64,000 nt of DNA from Pseudisothecium myosuroides (lineage: Eukaryota; Streptophyta; Bryopsida; Hypnales; Lembophyllaceae): assembly GCA_951799445.1 (NCBI GenBank), contig OX637296.1, positions 10,168,001 to 10,232,000 on the forward strand, written 5' to 3'. Positions 1-10,530 of the stretch are shown piece by piece. The notes below the pieces were generated by a model. That model was given only the letters and a program-made list of their open reading frames with translations, had not been told where the DNA came from and ran no database searches. Positions within the stretch are counted from its first letter, which is position 1. Each line of letters begins with the position of its first letter. The position numbers were made by a program, and so were the translations under genes.

Positions 1-656
1 AAAACTTTGTAGTGCAAAAATTTTAAGTTAAAAAATGTTCAAAGTAAAAAAATCTAGTCCCGCAATGTGCTAAAAAACTTGTTTTTTTCACTTTAAACGC
101 AGATATCTTGCAATATGTGCGGTCAAAAATTCTGAAATTTTTTCTACACACTCTTATACTAGTTAGGTGTAAGATCCTATGGTTAAATGTGGAAAAAAAA
201 AACAATTTTCAAATTTTTTACTCTTTGCTATAGATATGGCAGTTTTGAGTGTTTTTTGGCAGAAAAAAGGCCTTGGTCCTTTAGTGGATAATATCCATAG
301 ACGAAAATATTGCAACCAATTTAGAAGAGTGAAATGACCAGAATGAATGCATTTTATATTGATTTTGGGAGGTCTAGTACTTGACTCCTTCAAGGTATTT
401 GGATAGCACATGTGTTTTTAACCTCTAAAGTCTCAAGGCCTTATTTTCATTACCAACCACTTAAAATTGCCATTTCTATTGCAAAGAGAAATAACTTAAA
501 AAATTTGTCACAGCTATTTTGCATATGTACTCTTAAGATTTTGCTCTATACTTGTATAGAAATATATTAAAGAAATTTGAATTCATTGACTGCAAGATAT
601 GAACGAGTGAACCTTGTAGTGAAGAAAACATTTTTTTTGCACCTTGCCTAATTAGA
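1..656. other. AT-rich intergenic stretch
   Basis: Very AT-rich with many homopolymer runs. The open frames here are short and resemble no protein I recognise. I see no gene. Confidence 0.5.
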
Positions 657-905
657 CAACGGTGCTAGTATGTGAGCCCAAGAATGCGAGCTTGTGAGCA
701 TTGAGACTACAATATAGGTACCTATAATGTAGATACCTCACAGTATAGAAGGTGTATATATCACGAACACCTATAATATGGGTATTTATAACATATATAC
801 CCTATAATCATAGACGGTTTCTATAGTATATACACCTATAATATAGGTGTGTAGTATTCTAGGCTCATGGGCTCACATTCCTATACTCACATAATAGCAA
901 CCCTC
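657..905. mobile_element. MITE with 10-bp target duplication
   Basis: A 249-bp AT-rich element. The inner ends read GGTGCTAGTATGTGAGCCCA on the left and, reverse-complemented, GGTTGCTATTATGTGAG on the right, so the ends are terminal inverted repeats. CCTAATTAGA occurs directly outside both ends (647-656 and 906-915), a perfect 10-bp duplication, which suits a Mutator-type non-autonomous element. The interior is rich in TATAGGTGT-like palindromic words and has no coding capacity. A second copy in opposite orientation lies at 10289-10530. Confidence 0.75.
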
Positions 906-915
906 CCTAATTAGA

Positions 916-2143
916 TTAATTGAATTTGAATCTTTATAATTTAAAGTTTTTGAATAAATTTTTTTGATGTGAAATAATTTTATGTTGAAAAATTGAGTTG
1001 ACAATCTAAGGAATTAAAAAACAAAACAAGAAAACTTGATAGTCAATCTTCAATAAATTGTAAAATAGAAGTAGGTATAAGATTGAAGGAAAATCAATAT
1101 CTTTAATAGCTTGAAGGTGGAATTTAAACATAGTAATCCTGAAAGTAAGATTATTTTAGCAAACAAACAAAACCTTGCGGAACTTATTTTTTTGATAATT
1201 GTGAAAATTGAATTCAAAAACAAATTTAATATGTCTTATTAATCAAATGTTTTCATATAGACAAAAATATAATCTATAAGAAACAAAATTTTAAAATTTT
1301 AGTTTCAAGTTTTTGTTTTTTTATTGATGCCCAACGCTCGGTCATTTTATGCTTATTGTGGCATAACCTTTACTTCCATGCACCAATTGAAATAAAAATT
1401 ATAATTCCAAAAAAGATTTTAAAAAATCAAGTCAAAGATTGAGATTATAAGAACTTGCTCAAACTCTAATTTCTAGCTAGAGGAAACAACGGGACTTTAG
1501 GGGTTAAAAGATGCTTCTTTTCAAAAATTCATAACAAATTATTTATATTTTGCTATAATATTACAATTTCGACTAATATATTTATATTTCTTCTTTCTTT
1601 TTATTTGTGTAGGGTGGAAAGAATTTAAAAGTTAACCTTTCCATAAGGGCAACAAAGGCATTCTTCCCAAAATCGGTCATCCAATTTATAATAGTAGATC
1701 GTGCCGTGATGCCTAAGGGCAATTGAAAAAAATACTTGTATTATTTGTTGTCACAAGTTGAATGTCTAAGTGTTTTTTCAACATTAGTATAGCAAAAATG
1801 ATCCAATGAACATGAAAATCACAGAGAATGTTTATATGGCAATTGTCAACATACTTGAATTTTTTCTATTTTTTCCAAGTTAATTTTGTAGGTGAAAGTG
1901 AATTTTGAATATATAGATATATCACATGTAATTTCTAGGGTTTCTAGTCCTATTAAATACCCACTATGAACAATTTGGAGCTCAAATCTGGAAAGGCTCT
2001 TTGTACAAGCAATGCACACTTTCTCAGGAGAAGGATTTCAAAAAGAGAGCTTTAAGTCTCTTGTGCATTGCTGTATAGTATAGTATACTCTAGTTTGCAT
2101 GAATTTTTGAACAAATTAAAATTATAACTTTGTGTTTTGGAGT
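916..2143. other. AT-rich intergenic stretch
   Basis: No reading frame or repeat with recognisable identity. I see nothing that supports a gene. Confidence 0.45.
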
Positions 2144-2914
2144 GATTGCAAGAAACACTTGTATTGTTTTTGTTTCCTTGGCTTTGGACATGTGGTTTTT
2201 GCTCATAACTTTTGCATTTTATGTCAGTTTGACATGAAATTTGAAAAGAATGTATGTGTGGTAGTTGTAGACATTAAATATTTTTTTCATCTAAAAAAAA
2301 TCATTTTATTATTCTTAAACAGCCCTCAATTGGATGTCTACCTTGGCCATTTGGAAGGGGGGGGGGGGGCATAAAACTGTTTTTAGCCTAAAAATGCAAA
2401 TTTGAAGCTCAGAATTATGATACCAAGATTTCTATTGAAGTTACACAAATCACAAAGATAATTTAAAAAGATAATGATACCAAGACTTCTACTGAAGTTA
2501 CACAAATCACAAAGATATTTTTTAAAAATAATGAAATGTCCACCTTCTACATGTGCTCAATATGCACTACCTTGGCGGAAGTGCAGAAATTACTATTTTT
2601 TTTCTTGAAGGTGAAAATGGTTGAGAAGGAGCACCTTTAAGTTAGAAAATTTTTGTTTTTCATTTTTAAATTTTTTACTACTTTCTAAAAATCAAACATC
2701 AAAGTGTCCATTTTTTTAGCATTTTTCATTTTTTTAATTTGTGCATAACTTTTAGAGATAATTTTTTTTATGTCTTAACTTTTAAAAACACACTATTTTC
2801 AATGCTTTAAAAATCATCCATATTTAATTTCATTTAAAAAAAATTATTTCAAAAGTCATAGTACTCACCATACTACTCCGTCTTGAGACAAAATAGCAGG
2901 TGTTTCTTGCAGTG
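2144..2914. mobile_element. Diverged CACTA-like element
   Basis: The left edge reads TTGCAAGAAACACTTG (2146-2161). The right edge reverse-complemented is CACTGCAAGAAACACCTG (2897-2914), so the ends are inverted repeats close to the CACTA-type end CACTxxAAGAAA. The left end has lost the exact CAC and no clean 3-bp duplication is visible. Two related copies in the opposite orientation occupy about 8560-9597. They share the segments GCTCATAACTTTTG, ATTGGATGTCT and AAATTTGAAGCTC in the same order. The body has a G13 tract near 2357 and no coding capacity. This is an old non-autonomous relic, and the CACTA assignment rests on the ends only. Confidence 0.5.
2414..2517. repeat. Two-copy 57-bp tandem duplication
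   Basis: Two successive copies of a unit beginning ATGATACCAAG and ending CACAAATCACAAAGATA, 57 bp apart, with a few substitutions. It lies inside the CACTA-like relic. The related copy near 9180-9330 has only one such unit, so the duplication is specific to this copy. Confidence 0.7.
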
Positions 2915-4097
2915 AACCTTTTTTAGGTTGGCTTACTTCTCTCTATATATTGAGTTGGCAACAATCTCTATTTTAATCCTAAATTTCTAAAGTGGATCTA
3001 TAATTTGAAAAATAAAAATATGGAGGTTTTCATTTTCAGCAGAAATTGCAGTCTCTATCTCAGAATAGTACTTCAAGATATTGTATAGCACTAAATGGTA
3101 TTGGTGGGAGACAAAATATTATAGCAGATGTCATATTTCTATCAAAATTTGATGAACAAACTTTATCATCCATCTCTGTCACTCATCTAATGATAAACAT
3201 ACACTTGTTGTTGGGGCAGTAGATCCACAATCACATCAGCGATTCACATTTTATGTTCTATGCCCTTGCTAGTACTCACACTGCTTGTAGTCCCTGTAGT
3301 ATAGACTAACAAAAAGTCCAAAATGTAACAAATAGTATAAGGGTTTCTCACAATTATCTCTAACTAAGGCTTAACTGCACTAAGTGATTGGGTTCAAAAA
3401 ATAAATTTAAATATTAATTTTTTGGCTCTAGACCAAAGGGGAGCATGCTTTGCATCTACAAAACTACAGAAGCTATCTTGAGGAAATTAGAATGGCCACC
3501 TTGCTCACAAGCTTGCTCAAAAAGCAAGTCACTACTTTAGAATCAAAGCCTCTTACAATGTAGTTGCTTGTCCTACCACAAAGTCCATCCATTCCCATAT
3601 TAAGACATTTTTGTCTACATATATAGTAGAATAATAATTCATATTTTTCTCCAAACCCAACCACAATGAAGTCTAATATGAGAAAAAGTAATAAGGTGGG
3701 TACCTCCAAATCTGCCACTTTTCGCTATTGTGCCTAGTTATTACTATTAAATTGGCCAAATTTTCATATTTTTTTATTGGCAAGTGAAAGGAGGTTCCAA
3801 TCCACCAAAACAAGCAGCATTCGGATACCATATATATGCAAAAGTTACAAAGGGTCAAAGGTTTTTTTAGAAGAGTTCCAGATGTAACCATTTCTTCCGC
3901 ATTTGGGGCTCCGACAGCCAGCAAGCACATGACCCCGTGCGACCCCTCCCGAACGTGGCTGTCACTCTTCTCACCTTAAGATCGAGATCATGTACCTTGG
4001 CGACGATCGCCTCGATGATTGTCCGACAAGAACCTTAGCTTCGCCTTCACGAGCACGATCCGCTGCCCGTGATTTGGGAAAAGGGAATTTAATCGAC
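2915..4097. other. Intergenic, with a GC-rich exon-like island
   Basis: Mostly AT-rich with no gene. An abrupt GC-rich island spans about 3898-4080. On the minus strand it encodes the short run IIEAIVAKVHDLDLK, followed directly by a good splice donor (AAG|GTGAGA, about 3975-3985). An in-frame stop lies a few codons upstream and I find no partner exon. It may be a broken exon or a captured gene fragment; I do not recognise the product. Confidence 0.25.
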
Positions 4098-4220
4098 TTG
4101 GCAAACTAATTTTGAGTTAAAATGGCGAGGACTTGCGCGCATGTGTGCAGCTAGCTGAACAATTCAAACTTGATTCAATTCTTGAGATGTCTTAGCGAGT
4201 CTAATTTGAAAGGAAATATA
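4098..4220 (+). repeat. Left member of a 120-bp inverted pair
   Basis: This segment (AATTTTGAGTTAAAATGGC ... TTCAAACTTGATTC ...) is similar to the reverse complement of 7390-7512. Identity is only moderate, with small indels. It contains the palindromic word GCAGCTAGCTG in both copies. Confidence 0.55.
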
Positions 4221-4568
4221 TACCACCAATGTACAGTGCAAATTAAAAGGTACTAGCATCTAGGTGAAGCATATATGGCTGGTACGTGATTCATTCGAAA
4301 ACGCAATCCATGATGTATATATAAGTCTGAATCGGTAAACGTACTCCGATATCGGTCCTCACCAGACTGAGTATTATCTGCCGGCCTCTACTGGCATGGG
4401 ACCAGCTTGAGCCCACCATGAACTGATTGCAATGTCGACGCAGATTGATAATTGCGTGCAGACTGGTCGACCAGCTGGAGGAATTGGTAACTGGGAGCGT
4501 GTGTCGGAATCATCAATTTCATAACAAATTGGAACGATTCTGGGGCAAAAAACTGGGACATATCATTC

Positions 4569-4848
4569 ATGGAAGCTTGTCTGAAGTATAGGACTGGTAT
4601 GGATTTATGTTTCAGATTACGTTCTGAAAACTAAAGTGTCAAAGTTTTGGAATACCACCAGTTTAACGAAGTTGACGTTCAGTGGTGGTTGTGCGAATTC
4701 AGCCGATCACAGAACCTCGGTACACCTGCTGCTGTTCCAGACAGAAACACCTGAAACATGAAATTGGCGGTATTCCAGTAATTTGACACCCTTCAGAACG
4801 CATTCAGGAACATAATTTCATACCAGTCCTATACTTTAGACCTCCATG
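4569..4848. mobile_element. Fold-back MITE, 280 bp
   Basis: Long terminal inverted repeats of about 100 bp. The outer CATGGA (4569-4574) pairs with TCCATG (4843-4848). The 22 bases at 4580-4601 match the reverse complement of 4819-4840 at all but one position. Further inward, both arms carry GCGTTCTGAA-, GTGTCAAA- and TGGAATACCxCC-type words. There is no coding capacity. Confidence 0.65.
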
Positions 4849-5700
4849 TATTTAGAGATATGTCACAATTTTGGTACCGGAATCATGCCAATTCAATGAA
4901 ATTGACTATACTGATCTAAATCGATTGAAGTTTGAATATTAGATGATCAACTCAGGTAATTGGAGTTGTCACTTCAATTGCGTGGATTGGGATCATGAGC
5001 CGAGTGATTGCACCAGAGAAGTCCAACTTCCATATATAAACCCAAGTCTGTAGCGCAACTCTGCAAAATCACAGCTTGAGTATGGAATAGAGACTGAAAA
5101 CGGCAATTTCGTTAAATTGGCGTATGTCCACAATGCAGGCTCTTTCAGAACGCACAATTCTTTACATGCCCTAGTTTTTATAGAGGTTTGTGTGTATATA
5201 TATATATGGGCCACAACTTTTGGCGCCTGAATCGTCAATTTAACGAATTGAAGTTGCCGATTCAAATTTCATACTAAGCTGTGAAATGCAGAGTTGAACT
5301 ATGAAATGGAATATATAATTGGATGCTGGTGTGAACGCCTTGCTCCACACTCACCGGACTTCGTTCTAGTTGATCATGCGAAATTTGCCTGTCTGTCTGG
5401 ACCTAGGCTCTTGTGAAACACTCATTCCAGATGTCTTTCGAGTTCTTGTGATTGTTGGAGGCGAGGAGTCAGGCTGGGGGAGGGACCACGTTGATCACGA
5501 AGTGCCGAGTGGTGAGAGGACAAGGGAACCAACTGAAAATAACCAATTTCGTTAATTAAATTGGGACGATTCCAGCGCCCAAAATTGAGACGCCTCTGTA
5601 CATGAAGGTATAGAATCTAGCACACGTTTGGATTTGTGTTTTGAAAGGTGCCAAAGTACTGGAATACCGCTAAGTTAACAAAATTTGACGATATTGACGA
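4849..5700. repeat. Cluster of diverged relatives of the fold-back MITE
   Basis: Words of the 4569-4848 arms and of its left flank recur here in both orientations. At about 5530-5690 (plus) there is TTCGTTAATTAAATTGGGAC, then GGATTTGTGTTTTGAAA and TACTGGAATACCGC. At about 5080-5250 (minus) there is GCGCCAAAAG preceded by TTCGTTAAATTGACG. They look like several generations of the same or related elements inserted side by side. No gene is visible. Confidence 0.4.
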
Positions 5701-6144
5701 GAAGTGTTCAAAGACTTGTTTTGTAATTTTGTTGTTTCTTGGACACCGAGAGACGAGCTGCTGAATTTTGATCATTTTGTTTTCGATTGATGTAAGCAAT
5801 TGCGGTACTGTAGGTCGTTTTAATCTTCCACCTTTTGGAGTTAACATATCCTTCTTGTTTTGAGAGAGAGATAACATTCAGGAACATGCACTGTCACTGT
5901 CTTGGCTCTATAGTACATGGATATTCCACACCCATCAGTAGCTACAGTAAATGGACAGGTGGAGGCTCAATGTGATGATCAGAGTGCATGAAGGAAAGGG
6001 CGACTGAATGTTATGAGGTTTACTTGTCGTGAATGATTTTCTAAAGGTGGATCAATGGATCAAATAGTTAGGTTTCATAATATACTGGCGAAGTCTGCTA
6101 GCACCACTATTGAAAGATTTAATTATTAAAGAAGGGTCTCGGAT
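5701..6144. other. Intergenic
   Basis: No convincing reading frame, repeat or site recognised. Confidence 0.4.
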
Positions 6145-6286
6145 ACTAGGAGCTTTTTTGAGTTTACTTGTCTCACTTTTTTGTTTTTTCCTGTGTGAGC
6201 AACAATCCTATGACTTTTCCTTGTGTCACAGGATTATGACACACACAGGGGAAAGTGAGACACGGAAACTCAAATAAGCTCCTAGT
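6145..6286. mobile_element. Fold-back element, 142 bp
   Basis: Almost the whole element is an imperfect hairpin. ACTAGGAGCT at the left pairs with AGCTCCTAGT at the right. Inside it TGAGTTT pairs with AAACTCA, GTCTCACTTT with AAAGTGAGAC, CCTGTGTG with CACACAGG, and CAATCCTATGAC with GTCACAGGATT. The loop is only a few bases. It is typical of a short non-autonomous DNA transposon. Confidence 0.65.
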
Positions 6287-7190
6287 GGGAGTGGAGATTG
6301 ACCATGCCCAATTAGTTCGAGACAAGAACGATTACAAGCATTTAATTATGACTCCTCAGTGAGGTTGAATTGATGAAATGTTCATGAGCTGGGTTCCGAT
6401 CGAACTGGATATGGAGCTACACTTTCGGCCTTGCCTGATACTGTAATCTCAAACTGAATTAATATAATTAAGGCATTCAATTCCAACATGCATGCTGGTC
6501 CTGTGTTCTTGTGTTGCAGATTTTCGACCATGTGTTCAGTCGGAAGATGCTGCGCGGCGAAATGGCCCCCAGGGTCAGCGACTTCTGTCAAGAAAACCAA
6601 TTTCTGTAAAGTGGCGTAATTCCATTTAAATGGCACTTAATTGGACGCTCTAAAAGGAAGAAAATGAAATGACTTAGGGAGCCGAAAGTGGATGGGGTAG
6701 AATATCCTAGTTTAGCAGTGCACAATGTTGTGGGTGACATATAATTTGCATTTTAATTTTCATATCTATAGGCACGTTGGTCAGGTAATGTTCATGTTAA
6801 AAATGGTGCATGGAATACTGCCATTTCGATTAGCACAATTGACATTCAATGAATTATTTGTTTTCTTATTATCAAGTCATGATGTCAATGCAGGAGAGTT
6901 TTGCCCTCGTGGCATGTGTCAATTGGTTAAGGAGAGGCAAATTAGGATTGATAATGTTCACTGCTTGCCTTGTGCAAATTTTCAAGAAAGTGGCTATGAA
7001 GTAGAAATTCCATTGGTCTGCCAGTGAGAGAAATCTCTATTGCAACCAACTGATACTGACTTAGTGAGTGTGGAACCACCTAACATAATCTAAATGCAAG
7101 AGACCTTTGTCGTTATGGCATGTTTTGATTCCAGGTTAACCAATCAAAGAAGTCAAATGGCTCAGCTCTCCTACATTGACATTATGTCCG
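6287..7190. other. Intergenic
   Basis: A 100-codon ATG frame at 6725-7027 is the only notable reading frame. It has five cysteines in its second half but no recognisable domain and ordinary AT-rich base use. I do not call it a gene. Confidence 0.35.
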
Positions 7191-7314
7191 GTAATTGCAA
7201 AGCAGGCCAAGTTATTAAAAAATAATCGCCGGTTAGTACCAACCTTGCCGCTTGTGGCTCGGTAGGTCCTAACCGGCAATTATTTTTTAACAACTTGGCC
7301 TGCTTTGCAATTAC
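7191..7314. mobile_element. Near-perfect palindromic MITE, 124 bp
   Basis: Arms of about 50 bp (7191-7240 and 7265-7314) are near-perfect reverse complements: TAATTGCAAAGCAGGCCAAG at the outer end and CCGGTTAG at the inner end. The spacer is about 25 bp. The transcript would fold into a long hairpin. No target duplication is evident. Confidence 0.7.
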
Positions 7315-7389
7315 TCTAAAATGTCTCCTCAACTCTCACTACAGCAGCTGCGATTCCGTTTCAGCGTCTCCTGCACGACACATAGCCAC

Positions 7390-7512
7390 ATATATTGGCA
7401 GATTTTCCTTTTAAATTAAACGTACTAGCTAGGACAACCTCAAGATTCAAGTTTGAGTCGTGCAGCTAGCTGCGCAACTCCTTGCCATTTTAACGCAAAA
7501 TGAGTTCGCTCC
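7390..7512 (-). repeat. Right member of the 120-bp inverted pair
   Basis: Diverged reverse-complement match to 4098-4220, sharing TTAAAATGGCxAGGA, GCAGCTAGCTG and TCAAACTTGA in order. It could be an old dispersed repeat or part of a larger inverted duplication. Confidence 0.55.
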
Positions 7513-7654
7513 AAAAACTTGTCATTCATCAAAGCTTGAAACCGATGCAACGCACAAGCTGCATGCATGTGGTTATGATGTCACAGTTTAGGCATCAAGT
7601 GCCATTGGGGCCTTTGTCAAGTCATGATGGCTTGAAAGTTTAGTACGTGTGTAA

Positions 7655-7940
7655 GGTAACTACACCTAAAATTGAACAAATTATAAGCAATTCAACATGG
7701 TTCCTACTATTATATTAGAAAAACTTTTTTGGGGGTCTTTCTAGAAGTCAAAAGAAGATTTTAATTTTTTTTAGAAAGCATTTTTTGGACTCCGTATGAA
7801 TAAACTGTGAATTTTCAAAGTGCTGAAAATAGGATTTAAGATAACCAACGATAGATTCTCATGAATAGTAGAAGTACACTTTAGGCAAGAATCTACAATT
7901 GTGTCCTTTTAGAAAGTAGTGGAAATTAAGTGTAGTTACC
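7655..7940 (+). mobile_element. GGTAACTA-family MITE, copy 1
   Basis: 286 bp. It starts GGTAACTACACCTAAAATTG and ends with the inverted form GTGTAGTTACC. A second copy in the same orientation lies at 16333-16624, with matching internal blocks (TATTATATTAGAA, GCATTTTTTGGA, CCGTATGAATAAACT, TAGATTCTCATGAATA, TTTAGGCAAGAAT). Neither copy has coding capacity. The family of transposon that moves it is not clear from the ends. Confidence 0.7.
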
Positions 7941-8559
7941 TTAATATATGTAGGGTTTTTAAAAGTTTTGTAGATAAATGAAAATGAAATCCATTTGTGT
8001 TGAAAGCAATTACAGTAGAATTCTTATGTGTAAATATTCTAGTTAGTACTCTAGTTAGCAAATGTAGATAATATATACTAGTTAGTTAGCAATCCATCCT
8101 TTTGCATGTAGATATACTAGTTAGCATTCATGTAATGGTAGTTACAAAAAAAACCTAACATTTTTGGCTTGAAACAGCCATAGAATAGGAGTTTTGTGAC
8201 ATTTGGATTATAAATTTTCAAAAGGTGATTGCACGACACCTGCCAATTTTTTTGCATTTTACAATATTCATGCTTTTTTCCCCCCTAGAATATTTTAAAA
8301 TTAGGAAAACATTTTTTAATTTTTTTAAAGATATGGCCAATGTATACACCTATAAGATGAAGGTAACCACTGAAGGAAAATTGTAGAAAAACTCTCTAAG
8401 TAGGAGAACTAGAAAAGTGCCAATCTCAAGAAAATATATATTTTGATGTTTTTATTAGGAAAAATAGGAAAAAAATCAAATTTTAAAAAATAATTTTTTT
8501 CCATTTGTAGCAACTCTATGGAAATGGTCATTCACCAAAAAAAACTACCAAAATTATGT
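7941..8559. other. AT-rich intergenic stretch
   Basis: No gene or recognisable repeat. A run of TAGTTAG words lies near 8040-8110. Confidence 0.4.
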
Positions 8560-8957
8560 TTTACATGTTTCAAAATGCAAATAGAAAGAGGCTCAATTTG
8601 TGGACTTTTATATGACATATAATTAACTAATTTTAGAAATCCTTGAACATTAGCTAAAAGAGTACTATAAGACCATCTTCTTGAAATTTTAGCTCCAAAT
8701 TTGTTTCTTTGGAACTGCTTTGTTCAAAAAATTCCAAAATTGGCAAGAGAGACACAAAATTGGGGGCTATTTTTGGACAATAAAACATTTTTTAAAATTT
8801 TAAGGAACTAGATAAGGCGTGTAATATTCATAAATACCTTGCCTAAGAATTTTGGGTCATTTGAAGCCTGAATACAAAAGTTATGGCCAAAATACAAATG
8901 AGCTAGAGATTTGTGACAAAAAATAATACACTTGTTTCATGCAATCATCCAATTTAA
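8560..8957 (-). mobile_element. CACTA-like relic, third copy (truncated)
   Basis: The right edge reverse-complemented reads TTGCATGAAACAAGTG, a mutated form of the terminus at 2146. Inward blocks (ACAAAAGTTATG, TTTTTAAAATTTTAA, TAGCTCCAAATTTG) follow the same order as in the neighbouring copy at 8958-9597. The left boundary is not visible. It stands in tandem, in the same orientation, with that neighbour. Confidence 0.4.
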
Positions 8958-9597
8958 GTAAAATAATATATAGATAATTTGTAAAGCATTTAAAATAGTA
9001 TGTACACATGTAAAAATCTAGGCCTAGAAAAAAATTTCTCTAAAAGACTTTATACTAAAAAAAATGATGAGAAATGCAAGAAAATGGATACTTTGGAATT
9101 TGATTATTAGAAATAGTAAAAAATTCAAAAAAATAAACTTAAAAAATTTGATTATTTAAAGATGCTTCTTTTCAACCATTTGCATGTTTAAAGAAAAATA
9201 TTTGTGTTCTCTATACGTGCATAAAGGTAGTATTTTTTGAGCACATGTGGAAGATGGACAATTTAGTATTTTTAGAAAATATCTTTGTGGGCTTGTATAA
9301 CTTTAGTTTAAATTTTTGTATTCCAATTTTGAGCTTCAAATTTGCATTTTGGGCCAAAAATTGTACAATCTCCTACCTCTCCAAATGGCTATGGCAGACA
9401 TCCAATCGGGGTCTGTTTGAAAATATTAAACTAATTTTTAAAATTTGAAAAAATCATTCAATGTCCACAACTAATACATGTATATTTTTTTTCAAAATTT
9501 CAAAGAAAATAAACATACAACACAAAAGTTATGAGCAAAAAACCACACGTCCAAAGATAAGAGGACAAAAAATAAGGACAAGTTTTTCTTGCAACGG
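8958..9597 (-). mobile_element. CACTA-like relic, second copy
   Basis: The reverse complement is collinear with 2144-2870: TTGCAAGAAAAACTTGTCC at the end, then TTTGGACGTGTGGTTTTT, GCTCATAACTTTTG, ATTGGATGTCTGCC, GCAAATTTGAAGCTC and ACATGTGCTCAA. The inner terminus is missing. No coding capacity. Confidence 0.5.
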
Positions 9598-10288
9598 CTT
9601 GTAAATAAAAGTCTACAGAGGATTGTACTAAAAATCATACAAAAAGAGACATGCAAAATAATACATAATTATATATTTAGTTATTTAAACACAATTACTT
9701 ATAAATAATTGCTTGTTTATTTGTACATTCAATTCTCTGTAAGTGCATTAAGATAATTTTGAACCAATATCAATCAATGATCATTTACAAGAATATTGTT
9801 TATGTTATAAACTATTTACTAAAATACTATAAAATCTTTCAAAATCACAATGTTTGTTATAACTTTTGTAGTTGAATTTTTTTAAAGTCTATTTTAAGGA
9901 TCAATTGTTTATGATTTTTCTATTGACATTTTTGTGCAAAGGTGTCTATAAATTGCAAATCCCTATGACACATCTAATTTGAATTTATATAATTACAATT
10001 TTAAGAATTTGATGATTAAAGCTTATTAGTCTAATTGGTCTAAGATTTTTGTTTAATCCATTTGCAAAGAGGCTCAAGAAAGGTCTTGGTCATTTAGGAG
10101 TTAATATCAATAAACATTCAATTGATTGTCTATATCTATGAAGTTTGAACCAATATTCATCATCATTTTGTTATGTTATTTACCTCAATTCCATATAATG
10201 GATAATAAAGGATTGTAATGGACCTGAAATTGATCCAAATAAACTAAATTTTAACTTCCATTTATGAATCAAAAGCCTTAAACAATGA
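9598..10288. other. AT-rich intergenic stretch
   Basis: No gene, repeat or site recognised. Confidence 0.4.
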
Positions 10289-10530
10289 CGCTATTATGTG
10301 AGCATAGGAGTCTGAGCCCATGAGCCTAGAATACTACACCTATCATATAAGTGTATATAGTATAGAAACCGTCTATGATTATAGGGTATATATGTTACAA
10401 GTACCCATATTATAGGTGTTTATGATACATACACCTTCTATAGTGTGTGGTATCTATGTTATAGGTAACTATATTGTAGGCTCACTGCTCACAAGCTCAC
10501 ATTCTTGGGCTCACATACTAGTACCGTTGG
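10289..10530 (-). mobile_element. MITE, inverted second copy of the 657-905 element
   Basis: The reverse complement matches 657-905 over nearly its whole length, for example ATGTGAGCCCAAGAATG, ATCATAGACGGTTTCTATA and GTAGTATTCTAGGCTCATGG. The flanks differ from those of copy 1, so this was a separate insertion. The outer limits are less certain. ACAATGA at 10282-10288 and 10545-10551 might be its target duplication if the right end extends to 10544. Confidence 0.65.

Noticed and set aside
6725..7027. 100-codon ATG frame with several cysteines
   Set aside because: No recognisable domain and ordinary AT-rich composition; not distinguishable from a chance frame.
657..10530. One 9.9 kb transposon with long inverted ends
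   Set aside because: The left end element has its own perfect 10-bp duplication and the outer flanks do not match each other.
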